From an uncultured Methanomethylovorans sp. (GTDB taxonomy: Archaea; Halobacteriota; Methanosarcinia; Methanosarcinales; Methanosarcinaceae): a stretch of 11,978 bases of DNA. Positions within the stretch are counted from its first letter, which is position 1, and each line of letters opens with the position of its first letter. Under the pieces are notes generated by a model. That model searched no databases. It was not told the DNA's origin and worked only from the letters and a program-made list of their open reading frames with translations. The stretch is taken from contig CALBTS010000405.1 of NCBI GenBank assembly GCA_937968035.1, positions 1 through 11,978 of the forward strand, in the 5' to 3' direction. Position numbers and translations under genes: made by a program. Shown piece after piece: positions 1 through 6,096 of this stretch.

Positions 1-32
1 GGCCGATCCCTGCATGGGATAGAGAATTTACC
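1..32 (-). other. possible start of the next gene of the fwd operon, cut by the window edge
   Basis: The minus strand beyond the CoA-binding gene has about 115 untranslated or weakly coding bases and then an ATG near position 32, beginning MVNSLSHAGIG before the window ends. A short upstream frame (MFVPFRPMIVV..., ending TAA) overlaps that ATG, which would allow coupled translation. A GTG a few bases earlier opens another frame (VDHGKFSIP). Too little is visible to identify a product or be sure a gene starts here. The fwdA and fwdC genes, which often accompany fwdB/fwdD, would be expected downstream but cannot be recognised. Confidence 0.2.
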
Positions 33-148
33 ATGATCCACCGTTTTTATTCAATACTAAAATATCTACCACGATCATCGGCCGAAACGGAACAAACATT
101 CTCTTCAACTTTTCCGGGTATCGAGTGTATTCCGGTAAAAGAGAAAGA

Positions 149-574
149 TCAATACTTTCCGAAAGAACGTGCAATCAACCGGTGCATTCCATGGATGCTC
201 AATCCGTTCCCAAGGTACAGCATCGGACACCTGCCTATCAATATATTGCCTGATGTGCCTGAAGCTATTGCACGAACTTTTTCAGTATCGGTTCTCCAGT
301 GAACCCAAATATCTTTACAATTCCTGTCAATAAGATATTTTATGATATCAGCAGGTTCCATAGCCGTGATACCGATCACAACTTTTTCCACCGGCAGGGA
401 CAAAGCTTTAAGGGCAGCATTGGTTTGATCTGTATCCATGCCTTTGATATCCAGAACCTGCACGGGCATGCCCTTTTTTTTGAGTTCTTCTATGGTCAAT
501 TTTATAGCCGGCTTTGATCCGTCGGTCACTATCAGATAACTTTTCCCTTCCCAAAAGCTTTCTGCATCATTCAT
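149..574 (-). CDS. CoA-binding-domain (CoA_binding_2-like) protein of the fwd operon
   Basis: The 141-residue protein reads as one small Rossmann-type domain: a first strand SYLIVTDGSKPA at residues 12-23, alternating helix/strand segments (VQVLDIKG, KVVIGITAMEPADII), then strand DIWVHWR at 88-94 and the late motif IGRCPMLYL near 113-121. This order, with a Cys-Pro-Met close to the end, matches small CoA-binding-domain proteins (COG1832/PF13380 type). Their ligand and role are mostly unproven. The start is ATG at 574 with a strong site, GGAGG, seven bases upstream. It lies 27 bases after fwdD on the same strand, so it is probably cotranscribed. A function linked to formylmethanofuran dehydrogenase (assembly, regulation or cofactor sensing) is inference from position only. 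Confidence 0.75.
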   Translation of the reverse strand: MNDAESFWEGKSYLIVTDGSKPAIKLTIEELKKKGMPVQVLDIKGMDTDQTNAALKALSLPVEKVVIGITAMEPADIIKYLIDRNCKDIWVHWRTDTEKVRAIASGTSGNILIGRCPMLYLGNGLSIHGMHRLIARSFGKY

Positions 575-601
575 GCTATACCCTCCTTATACATTGCTAC
601 A

Positions 602-1006
602 CTAGACCAGTTCAGCAAGCGATGTAACCTTTTCTCCTTTTGATCTCGATAACATTGCCTCTATATTCTTGAAGGCAGGTACGCCTGTACCTCCTGTATC
701 AGCAGCCACAAGAGCATTAGCCCAAGGTCCATTGATCATGAACGCTGTTCCCGGATGAGACTGTTCAAGGGTTGAACTCTCAGCTTTTAATACCACTCTT
801 CCGGAAGCATTTTTTGCAACAACCGGATCTCCTGCTTTCACTCCCATCTTCTTCATATCATCCTTATCCAGCCTTATGACCGAAGAAAGTTCGGCATATT
901 GATCACCGAACCTGGAATTTTCCTGGGCGGTGTTCTGAAATATATCCCTGTGGGTAACGATGATGAACTTGAACTCAGGTTCTGTGAGGAATTGTCCGAA
1001 TCCCAT
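602..1006 (-). CDS. fwdD: formylmethanofuran dehydrogenase subunit D
   Basis: FwdD is the small subunit that completes the molybdopterin-dinucleotide (tungsto- or molybdopterin) site of formylmethanofuran dehydrogenase, which makes formylmethanofuran from CO2 and methanofuran in the cytoplasm. The 134-residue protein has the beta-barrel pattern of molybdopterin-dinucleotide-binding domains: FGDQYAELSSVIRLDKDDM, then GVKAGDPVVAKNASGRVVLKA, and the late signature HPGTAFMINGPWANALVAAD followed by TGGTGVPAFK. Two adjacent ATGs are possible. The first (1009) overlaps the fwdB stop as ATGA; the second (1006) sits seven bases after GGAGG and is preferred because neighbouring genes use the same spacing. 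The stop is TAG. Length fits the family (about 130 residues). Confidence 0.9.
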   Translation of the reverse strand: MGFGQFLTEPEFKFIIVTHRDIFQNTAQENSRFGDQYAELSSVIRLDKDDMKKMGVKAGDPVVAKNASGRVVLKAESSTLEQSHPGTAFMINGPWANALVAADTGGTGVPAFKNIEAMLSRSKGEKVTSLAELV

Positions 1007-2250
1007 CATATCTCCTCCATGATACGGGCAATGATCTTTTCATCTGTAAGCCTGTTAGTTTCAATGATCTGTTTAAGTATCACTTCCACACCATCCATAC
1101 GTATCGCAGTGCCTGCGCATTCAACACCGCTAAGGGCAGAGGGAATGGTCACTTTGGATCTTCTGGAGGTCAGGTTCTCGCATGGGTCAACGGTAATTAA
1201 CGGAACCTTACTAAGTTTCTTTGCAATTGTCCCCGGGAGGCTTGCAAGAGGATCAGAGCCGATGATCAGGGCTGCATCTATAACGTCATTGCTGATGAGT
1301 TCTATCACAGATTGCTGTGGTCCATGCTCGACTTTTTCTCCTCCGAAATACACCCTGTTGATATGACCGGTCTCCCTGAAGAGAGTGTGATCGAAACCAC
1401 GCATATTGTATTGTCCCACCATGGGTATCAGATGGAATTTTGAAGTTTCGTTGAGCTTGTTCATTAAGCTGAAGAGGGGGTCCAGTGAATCCAGGGAATA
1501 TGTCATGCCGAGACCTGCAAACACTACTCCGAACTCTGCCTTTTTCAGTATATTTGCTAATTCCAATATCCTTTTGGGATCCATATTGAACGATGTCTTT
1601 GGAACCTTACTGGATAAAGCATTAAGAAGAGCGTTCATGAATTCCGGATCCGCTCCAACCGGTATCTCGTAGAGCTTATCGCCGCAAACGGCAGCAGTAT
1701 CAGATCTTCTTACATCTATGATTACGGCGGTCCGGTCCTCTTCCCAGCCTCTCTGGCGCTGTTTTCCCCGGGGGAAGTAGGAATACATGGAAAGATGCCG
1801 TGGATGGGAATGTGAAGGGTCCGCTCCCCAGAATACGATCACATCAGCCATGTGTCGCACTTCATCCAGAGTGCAGGTCGGTATTTTTTCGTTGAGAATA
1901 GCCTCAACCAGAGGTCCCTGGCAGAAAGAAGATGTATCATCGATATGTGCACCAAGTTCTCTTGCAAGCTCTATGGCTTTTGTCTGGGCTTCCAGTGTGG
2001 AATTCCCGTGCCCGAAGATAAGAGGATGCTTTGCTTCTTTCAGTATCCTGGCTGCTTCCTTTATTGCAGTGTTTTCATCAACAGTTTTTCCATCCACTGT
2101 GCATGGCATGGGTGAAACGCAGCCTTTCATGCGCGAAACGCCTTTTAGGCATGCTGTGTCAACTCTGATCACCTTGTTGTCCTGCAGCTCCACTGTAATA
2201 TCATCACATAGTAAGGCACAACCTGTACAAACTAATGGTCCGTCGTCCAA
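1006..2250 (-). CDS. fwdB: formylmethanofuran dehydrogenase subunit B, catalytic molybdopterin subunit
   Basis: FwdB is the formate-dehydrogenase-like catalytic subunit that reduces CO2 to formate at a tungsten or molybdenum bis-pterin centre; formate is then attached to methanofuran by FwdA. The 414-residue protein opens with a [4Fe-4S] cluster motif, Cys8-x2-Cys11-x3-Cys15 with Cys34. Cys110 in DTSSFCQGP is at the position expected for the metal-ligand cysteine, so this is a Cys form rather than selenocysteine. Further pterin-fold signatures are VIVFWGADPSHSHPRH (137-151), IGSDPLASLPG (330-340) and LITVDPCENLTS (351-362). The start codon is TTG at 2250, supported by GGAGTGAT eight bases upstream; no ATG lies nearby. 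It ends overlapping fwdD. The W or Mo type cannot be decided from the sequence, though the FwdG-like partner hints at the Fwd (tungsten-type) set. Confidence 0.95.
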   Translation of the reverse strand: MDDGPLVCTGCALLCDDITVELQDNKVIRVDTACLKGVSRMKGCVSPMPCTVDGKTVDENTAIKEAARILKEAKHPLIFGHGNSTLEAQTKAIELARELGAHIDDTSSFCQGPLVEAILNEKIPTCTLDEVRHMADVIVFWGADPSHSHPRHLSMYSYFPRGKQRQRGWEEDRTAVIIDVRRSDTAAVCGDKLYEIPVGADPEFMNALLNALSSKVPKTSFNMDPKRILELANILKKAEFGVVFAGLGMTYSLDSLDPLFSLMNKLNETSKFHLIPMVGQYNMRGFDHTLFRETGHINRVYFGGEKVEHGPQQSVIELISNDVIDAALIIGSDPLASLPGTIAKKLSKVPLITVDPCENLTSRRSKVTIPSALSGVECAGTAIRMDGVEVILKQIIETNRLTDEKIIARIMEEI

Positions 2251-2270
2251 TTATATCACTCCTGAAAGGG

Positions 2271-2729
2271 TCATACAAATTCTATTGCTTTTGTGGGGCA
2301 TGTGTCTATGCATGCATAACATAATGTCTTGTTGGGACCAAAACGGCGACATTCGTGGATATTCACTGGCCGGACTATGCCGTCCTTTATATATAGGATC
2401 ACCTTATCGTTGCTCGGTGCCCTGCCACTGCCTGTTCCTTCCGGATCTCCCACCACGTTCACCGGACATGCCACTACACAGTTGCCACAGCCGATGCATT
2501 TGTCTTCATGCACAAGAAAACCTGTTTCAGTGACATCACCCACAGGAGTTATCAGCTCATTGAGCTTTTCATAGCCTGCACGATATTTCTCTTCCTTGAG
2601 AGGCGGACAATCCTCTATACTTAGCTTACGTGCCAGCAGCTCCACTGCAAAGGCCATACAGGTAGCTTTTCCGCATTTTTTGCAGTTTGTTTTTGGCAGC
2701 AGCTGGTAGATCTCCATTAGAGTTGGCAT
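2271..2729 (-). CDS. fwdG: polyferredoxin-type Fe-S protein, FwdG-like
   Basis: This 152-residue protein should carry electrons to or from the formylmethanofuran dehydrogenase core. It has three cysteine clusters. An N-terminal Fe-S domain holds Cys16-x2-Cys19-x4-Cys24 and Cys41 (NCKKCGKATC then EDCPP), like the four-cysteine domain of PF04060. A ferredoxin motif follows, Cys78-x2-Cys81-x2-Cys84-x3-Cys88-Pro. A second, looser one has Cys127 and Cys137-x2-Cys140-x3-Cys144-Pro. The classic FwdG is about 80 residues with only two clusters, so this is an extended version; the symbol rests on operon position as much as sequence. ATG at 2729 follows AGGAAG at nine bases. It is 20 bases ahead of fwdB and 25 after the disulfide-reductase gene. 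Confidence 0.75.
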   Translation of the reverse strand: MPTLMEIYQLLPKTNCKKCGKATCMAFAVELLARKLSIEDCPPLKEEKYRAGYEKLNELITPVGDVTETGFLVHEDKCIGCGNCVVACPVNVVGDPEGTGSGRAPSNDKVILYIKDGIVRPVNIHECRRFGPNKTLCYACIDTCPTKAIEFV

Positions 2730-2754
2730 GATAGCTGTCTTCCTTCAGGACTGT

Positions 2755-3048
2755 TCACTGTCCATTGCCGTTGTTCTTGAAGAACAGGCCACAATGACAA
2801 CTTCCATTTGTCTTGATCTCTTCTTCATGGTACACACATGGACAGATTATATTTTTATCCTCTTCCTTGTCTCCGGTAACTATCCTGCAAGGACAGTACT
2901 GGCGCCCTAGCTCATTCCTGTTCCTTGTAAGGCCATCGATGACTATATGCAGCATTTCTTCATCAGGGTTAAGGATGTATCCTTTTTTATCTGCATATCT
3001 AACAAGCCATTCTCTTGTCTTTTCAACTATGTGTTCATGTTTGACCAT
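2755..3048 (-). CDS. ferredoxin-thioredoxin reductase catalytic-subunit-like disulfide reductase
   Basis: The 97-residue protein carries the three Cys-x-Cys pairs of the catalytic (beta) chain of ferredoxin:thioredoxin reductase: CPC at 52-54, CPC at 69-71 and CHC at 84-86. In that family these hold a [4Fe-4S] cluster next to a redox-active disulfide, which uses reduced ferredoxin to reduce thioredoxins or other disulfides. Archaeal members work without the plant-type alpha subunit. The length is close to a minimal catalytic domain and no rubredoxin domain is attached. ATG at 3048 follows GGTGAG in the leader. It is the first gene of the fwd transcript, 25 bases before the fwdG-like gene, which suggests ferredoxin-linked redox control or maintenance of the Fe-S enzyme. 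The target protein is unknown. Confidence 0.88.
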   Translation of the reverse strand: MVKHEHIVEKTREWLVRYADKKGYILNPDEEMLHIVIDGLTRNRNELGRQYCPCRIVTGDKEEDKNIICPCVYHEEEIKTNGSCHCGLFFKNNGNGQ

Positions 3049-3163
3049 TCATCTCACCAGAATTAAATATTGATCTATTGGGCCCATTTACCTTTTTCAG
3101 ACCCGCAGGTCCATTGAAAATACGATCATTTGGGGAATTGTGGATTTCCATACATGTTTCAGG

Positions 3164-3175
3164 AATAAATATATG
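3164..3175 (-). promoter_or_regulatory. candidate TATA box of the fwd operon
   Basis: On the minus strand CATATATTTATT lies about 120 bases before the first gene. With the usual archaeal spacing, transcription would begin near 3144, giving a leader of about 95 bases. A nearer AT stretch (AATATTTAATT, about 3060-3070) is too close to the start codon to act as a TATA box. Confidence 0.35.
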
Positions 3176-3208
3176 ATCCAAAGGGTCCACTCCAATATAC
3201 TATGGAGG

Positions 3209-3218
3209 GTATATATTA
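3209..3218 (+). promoter_or_regulatory. candidate TATA box for the 32-codon frame at 3288
   Basis: GTATATATTA on the plus strand predicts a start near 3238 and a leader of about 50 bases in front of the small frame at 3288. It is back to back with the fwd promoter candidate. An imperfect inverted repeat (CTCCA and TGGAG, about 3190-3207) lies just upstream. Confidence 0.3.
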
Positions 3219-3287
3219 AATGTGTAACGCTTAGTGATTGCCTATCTTTCTGTTCTTATATCTTTGTACGGGAAGGTATTAAAAAAA

Positions 3288-3386
3288 ATGTTCACTCCGG
3301 CAGAAAAGGATCGTTTATGGGAGTGCCCATGTACGGCGGAAATCCTACTTATGATAGCAATAGCACTGGATGTTATAGCAATTTAA
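3288..3386 (+). CDS. possible 32-residue small protein with CPC motif and hydrophobic tail
   Basis: This frame reads MFTPAEKDRLWECPCTAE and then a 14-residue hydrophobic stretch (ILLMIAIALDVIAI) to a TAA. A polar N-terminal half with Cys-Pro-Cys followed by a short hydrophobic helix would fit a membrane-attached micro-protein. AAGGT lies about ten bases before the ATG, a little far for a strong ribosome site. It ends eight bases before the converging gene at 3394. No family is recognised, and chance is possible because the spacer is AT-rich. Confidence 0.35.
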   Translation: MFTPAEKDRLWECPCTAEILLMIAIALDVIAI

Positions 3387-3393
3387 AAAGTTG

Positions 3394-4242
3394 TTATTTA
3401 TCGATCACTTTCTTTCTTTTTCTGGATTCCTGAAGTATCTTTACAGGTATTCCCGCACCCGGAACAATGAAACCTGCGATCTCACCGCCAATCTCGAACA
3501 AAGATTCCTCAGTGAAGATCTCTGTCATCTTTTCCTTGAGAACTTTCCCTGAATAGAACTCGCCGGTGATGCCGTCGAACTCCAGTACGTTCTGTTTGTT
3601 CTTCGGGACCCAGTTATACTCGAAAGCATAAACTGGCCTGAAATAGAGGTCCAGGGTATCTATGCTCACGGTCTCATCCAGTATTTCATCAGCATCTATG
3701 GGTTTTAGCATTTCGGTCAACATTTTCCTGACAATGTATGCAGCCTTTACTTTTACCGGAAGTACTATAGTGTCCCCTTCATTCAGCTCTTCGGTCTGTG
3801 CAAGTTCCCTTGTGGACATGGAGATATATCTGGAAAAGTCCTCTTCCTTTTCAGTACAGGCATCCACAAAGAGCTCTTTTGTATTGGATTCCAGACAGTG
3901 TTCTATGCGTGAAAGTGTGATGTCCCTTTGGGGATCTATGGTCTTTTCTTCACCAAATATTGTTACTTTCTGAACTATAGGATCACTAATCTTAACGGTG
4001 AATTCACGATTACGCTTATATTCAAAGTGTGTGGAACAGACAGCATGCCAGAAAGGTTTGTATTGTTTTTCTGAATGGGTTATAGTAATATCTTCAGGTT
4101 TTGGTCGCGACAGAAGATTCTTGAGTCCTCCAAAAGCTGTAGTCTTTTTGTTCCAGGCCAGTTCTTTCATTTCCTCAAATGTTTTTTCACCGGTCACTAC
4201 CAGCATTCTTGGTTCATGGGTCACCAGGTTGAAACTATCCAT
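3394..4242 (-). CDS. conserved-looking hypothetical protein, 282 residues
   Basis: No family is recognised. From the ATG at 4242 the protein is soluble and mixed alpha/beta. It has an aromatic segment YKPFWHAVCSTHFEYKRN at about 58-75, then a beta-rich part (EFTVKISDP, VQKVTIFGEE). A second segment of similar flavour, YFRPVYAFEYNW around 205-216, is followed by VLEFDGITGEF; the two may be related repeats of a beta-sheet unit. The C-terminal region has a glycine-rich hydrophobic stretch, GGEIAGFIVPGAGIPVKI, and a basic tail (RKRKK). There is no signal peptide. The frame stays open upstream with a TTG at 4269, but the ATG at 4242 is the natural start; neither has a clear ribosome site. It is transcribed alone, with no informative neighbour. 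Confidence 0.7.
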   Translation of the reverse strand: MDSFNLVTHEPRMLVVTGEKTFEEMKELAWNKKTTAFGGLKNLLSRPKPEDITITHSEKQYKPFWHAVCSTHFEYKRNREFTVKISDPIVQKVTIFGEEKTIDPQRDITLSRIEHCLESNTKELFVDACTEKEEDFSRYISMSTRELAQTEELNEGDTIVLPVKVKAAYIVRKMLTEMLKPIDADEILDETVSIDTLDLYFRPVYAFEYNWVPKNKQNVLEFDGITGEFYSGKVLKEKMTEIFTEESLFEIGGEIAGFIVPGAGIPVKILQESRKRKKVIDK

Positions 4243-4393
4243 ATTAAAGAATAGTAATATCCTTAGCAATAATGTTTTTGCATGGTCCTGGTATGTTCGT
4301 CGAACGAATCGAACTTATCATAATCCATTTCCGACGATATGTTATTTCAAGGCTGGAATTACTGCTAAGAAACCGGCACTTTGAATATAATTA

Positions 4394-4406
4394 AATTTAT
4401 ATATTA
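4394..4406 (+). promoter_or_regulatory. TATA box upstream of the tandem 24-residue genes
   Basis: The sequence AATTTATATATTA is a good archaeal TATA element. It predicts transcription from about 4425-4430 and a leader of some 85 bases before the first small gene. A second, weaker element (CGTATATTATGG, about 4469-4480) would give a leader near 15 bases. One or both could drive the pair. Confidence 0.5.
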
Positions 4407-4512
4407 TTAATACGAATAATATCCTAGATTGAGCAACTACCTGAATTGGTCGTTACGTCAATCGATTCGTATATTATGGCAAGTCGGTATTATCCGGACG
4501 GAGGTGAAATTG

Positions 4513-4587
4513 ATGGAACAGAGGAAAGAAGCACAGAAGAAGGGAGTAAAAGCTCCAGCACCTGCTAAGGAACAGAAAAGGAAGTAA
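4513..4587 (+). CDS. 24-residue basic micro-protein, first tandem copy
   Basis: The peptide starts MEQRKEAQKKGVK, continues with an Ala/Pro stretch (APAPAKE) and ends QKRK then TAA. It is strongly basic and has no hydrophobic segment, so it is probably cytosolic, possibly binding nucleic acid or a ribosome-like partner (inference). A near-perfect ribosome site, GGAGGTGA at 4500-4507, precedes the ATG. The best evidence that it is translated is its neighbour: the copy at 4645 differs at 12 of 24 codons, nine of them silent and three conservative (Arg/Lys, Glu/Asp, Ala/Ser). No known family is recognised. Confidence 0.8.
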   Translation: MEQRKEAQKKGVKAPAPAKEQKRK

Positions 4588-4644
4588 TTACTAAATTTAC
4601 CGTATGCTATTGATCATTTAGTATTCTTTGATGAGGTGAAAACA

Positions 4645-4719
4645 ATGGAACAAAAGAAGGACGCACAGAAGAAGGGAGTTAAGTCCCCTGCACCTGCAAA
4701 AGAGCAGAAAAGAAAGTAA
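4645..4719 (+). CDS. 24-residue basic micro-protein, second tandem copy
   Basis: This paralogue of the preceding gene starts MEQKKDAQKKGVKSPAPAKE and ends QKRK then TAA, identical in 21 of 24 residues. It has its own ribosome site, GAGGTGA at 4633-4639, and is followed by a terminator hairpin. It lies 57 bases after the first copy and in the same frame; that linker has no other stop, so a single TAA separates the two. The pair is probably one transcript. The duplication must be old enough for many silent changes to accumulate while the protein was held constant. Confidence 0.8.
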   Translation: MEQKKDAQKKGVKSPAPAKEQKRK

Positions 4720-4739
4720 TTAGTTAAATAACTTTTTTC

Positions 4740-4756
4740 GGGGGTATTAGTCCCCC
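4740..4756 (+). terminator. hairpin terminator after the tandem small genes
   Basis: Five G and five C residues (GGGGG, TATTAGT, CCCCC) form a compact stem 20 bases after the second stop codon, with T-rich sequence on both sides (CTTTTTT before, ATTTTACTTTT after). It also lies between converging genes and could stop transcription from either side. Confidence 0.6.
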
Positions 4757-4803
4757 ACATTTTACTTTTAACACATTTTTTGTAAATAATATCTGTAGGC
4801 TGG

Positions 4804-5550
4804 TTATGCATCTGGGGTTTTCTTATCCAGACCGAGTACATAAACTTCTATGCCTGCGCCAATGCAGGCTTTCAATCTGCTATCAGCTATCCGTGCACAG
4901 ACGATCCCCAATCTGATCTTTTCCCGGGGGATGTTGTACTTTTCTGAATAGGTGACAAATCTCTGTACCTGTCCTATGGCATTATCCCTGGCCTCGATCT
5001 CGATCTCTATCAAAAGATGTTCATCCTTCTTACTTTTGAATACGGCATCTATCTGTCCGCCTTCTGTCTCTACTTCAGTGTCAATGAACTCCAGTCCTTC
5101 TTCTATGAGTTCAGGAAAAGTGGAGATCATTCTGGCAATGTCCTTCTCTGAAATGGAACTGTGATCCGTGATCTCATTCATAGAGCTTGCTTTCAGCACC
5201 CTGTTCAAATGTGAAGCAATATCTATCCTCTTCTTGTTTATCTCATGAGGATAAACGTTCGTGACCTGGCCTTTTTCCAGCTTTAGCAGTATGCATATTT
5301 TCCCAAGCTTCTTCCTGCGGGAAATGGGGAGCACTCCACTGCCTTTGCTGACAACACCGATCCCATTTTTCCTGCTTATTATTCTGAGATCCTCTACAAG
5401 TTGTTCTTTCTCAGCATCGGTCAAAGTGGCGATGTCCACACGCTCATATCCTATCCCATGCTTTTCCTTGATCGCATCAAGTAAAGTATGGTAGGATCCA
5501 GCATCTTTGTCTTCCATTCCAGCAGTTATATAAAGCCTATATGTGATCAT
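4804..5550 (-). CDS. NucS/DUF91-like PD-(D/E)xK-fold protein with altered active-site motif
   Basis: The last hundred residues resemble the nuclease domain of NucS/DUF91 proteins: FPELIEEGLEFIDTEV, then GGQIDAVFKSKKDEHLLIEIEIE, then AIGQVQRFVTYSEKY. In that fold the Asp of G-x-I-D (residue 168), a Glu in E-x-K and a downstream Gln (194) form the metal site. Here the E-x-K position reads Glu182-Ile-Glu184, so the lysine is replaced by glutamate. E-x-E occurs in some active restriction enzymes, so activity is open. The N-terminal 110 residues (ITYRLYITAG...) are unrecognised. Two starts are possible. ATG 5550 follows GGAAG at seven to eight bases and fits a TATA-like CTCATATAG near 5595; ATG 5580 adds ten residues but has no ribosome site. 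DNA repair or defence is plausible but not shown; it stands alone. Confidence 0.7.
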   Translation of the reverse strand: MITYRLYITAGMEDKDAGSYHTLLDAIKEKHGIGYERVDIATLTDAEKEQLVEDLRIISRKNGIGVVSKGSGVLPISRRKKLGKICILLKLEKGQVTNVYPHEINKKRIDIASHLNRVLKASSMNEITDHSSISEKDIARMISTFPELIEEGLEFIDTEVETEGGQIDAVFKSKKDEHLLIEIEIEARDNAIGQVQRFVTYSEKYNIPREKIRLGIVCARIADSRLKACIGAGIEVYVLGLDKKTPDA

Positions 5551-5743
5551 TTTCAAACTTCCGGTTAGATCAGTATCCATTTGACATCAACTATATGAGT
5601 GTATGGTTCAGGCAGGCACACATCAACTTTCTAAGTTTACCTGCAATAGAGTGCAAATTATGCACAACAATGTGGCTGATCAAAGAATCAGGCTAAAAGT
5701 GCTTACCTTTCTCTATTCAAGTATGATCAATAACAGTAATTGC

Positions 5744-5758
5744 GTGAAAATTTATATA
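5744..5758 (+). promoter_or_regulatory. strong BRE/TATA promoter of the 49-residue gene
   Basis: GTGAAAA directly followed by TTTATATA is close to the ideal archaeal BRE plus TATA box. It predicts a start near 5780 and a leader of about 22 bases carrying the ribosome site. Confidence 0.7.
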
Positions 5759-5802
5759 CTAATATTGTACATATAACTAACATACCATATGAGGGGAATT
5801 CT

Positions 5803-5952
5803 ATGGAACGAGACAAAACGACATTTATTCAGTTCCAGGAAATCTATTTTAGATACCTGAATACAGAACAGCTTTCAGAACAAGAAGCAAAATTGAAGGA
5901 CAATATGATCGATTTTGTCCAACGGGCGTGCATCGAATATTTCATGCATTGA
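5803..5952 (+). CDS. 49-residue hypothetical protein
   Basis: The frame begins MERDKTTFIQFQEIYFRYLN and ends RACIEYFMH then TGA. Charged and aromatic residues are spaced as in two amphipathic helices with a break near TEQLSEQEAK; there is no membrane segment. The start is well fixed: GAGGGGA six bases before ATG 5803, and a strong TATA box 45 bases upstream. The frame is open further upstream to 5740, but that part lies across the promoter and is not coding. No family is recognised. The strong promoter suggests it may be well expressed, perhaps as a small regulator or a protein-binding subunit (inference). Confidence 0.7.
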   Translation: MERDKTTFIQFQEIYFRYLNTEQLSEQEAKLKDNMIDFVQRACIEYFMH

Positions 5953-5968
5953 CCTGTGAACAGGACAA

Positions 5969-6046
5969 ATGACTTCAATAAAACGTATTTTGATAGCAAC
6001 TTTTGTTATCATTTCTTTTCTTTCTGATGGATGTATGATCTTTTAA
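5969..6046 (+). other. 25-codon frame resembling a lipoprotein signal peptide without a mature part
   Basis: The frame reads MTSIKRILIATFVIISFLSD and then Gly-Cys-Met-Ile-Phe before TAA. A basic start, a hydrophobic core and a Cys after Gly resemble a lipoprotein signal, but the protein stops three residues later. The ribosome site (AGGA, three bases before ATG) is poor. It could be the remnant of a lost lipoprotein gene, a tiny membrane peptide, or chance. Confidence 0.2.
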
Positions 6047-6096
6047 GTTAATTTCTAGCATATCTAAGGGGATCTTCATCGCATAAACAAAAGTGA

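Noticed and set aside
1787..2533. 248-codon plus-strand frame across fwdB and the Fe-S gene
   Set aside because: It lies antisense to two clear genes, has poor protein-like composition and has no ribosome site; it is a shadow of fwdB and fwdG.
3140..3433. 97-codon plus-strand frame in the spacer
   Set aside because: Low-complexity, cysteine/serine-rich sequence without a ribosome site; it runs into the converging gene. The 32-codon frame inside the same region fits better.
3998..4384. 128-codon plus-strand frame
   Set aside because: Mostly antisense to the 282-residue gene and without a ribosome site.
4614..4841. 75-codon minus-strand frame across the second micro-gene
   Set aside because: Antisense to the conserved tandem copy and to the terminator; no ribosome site.
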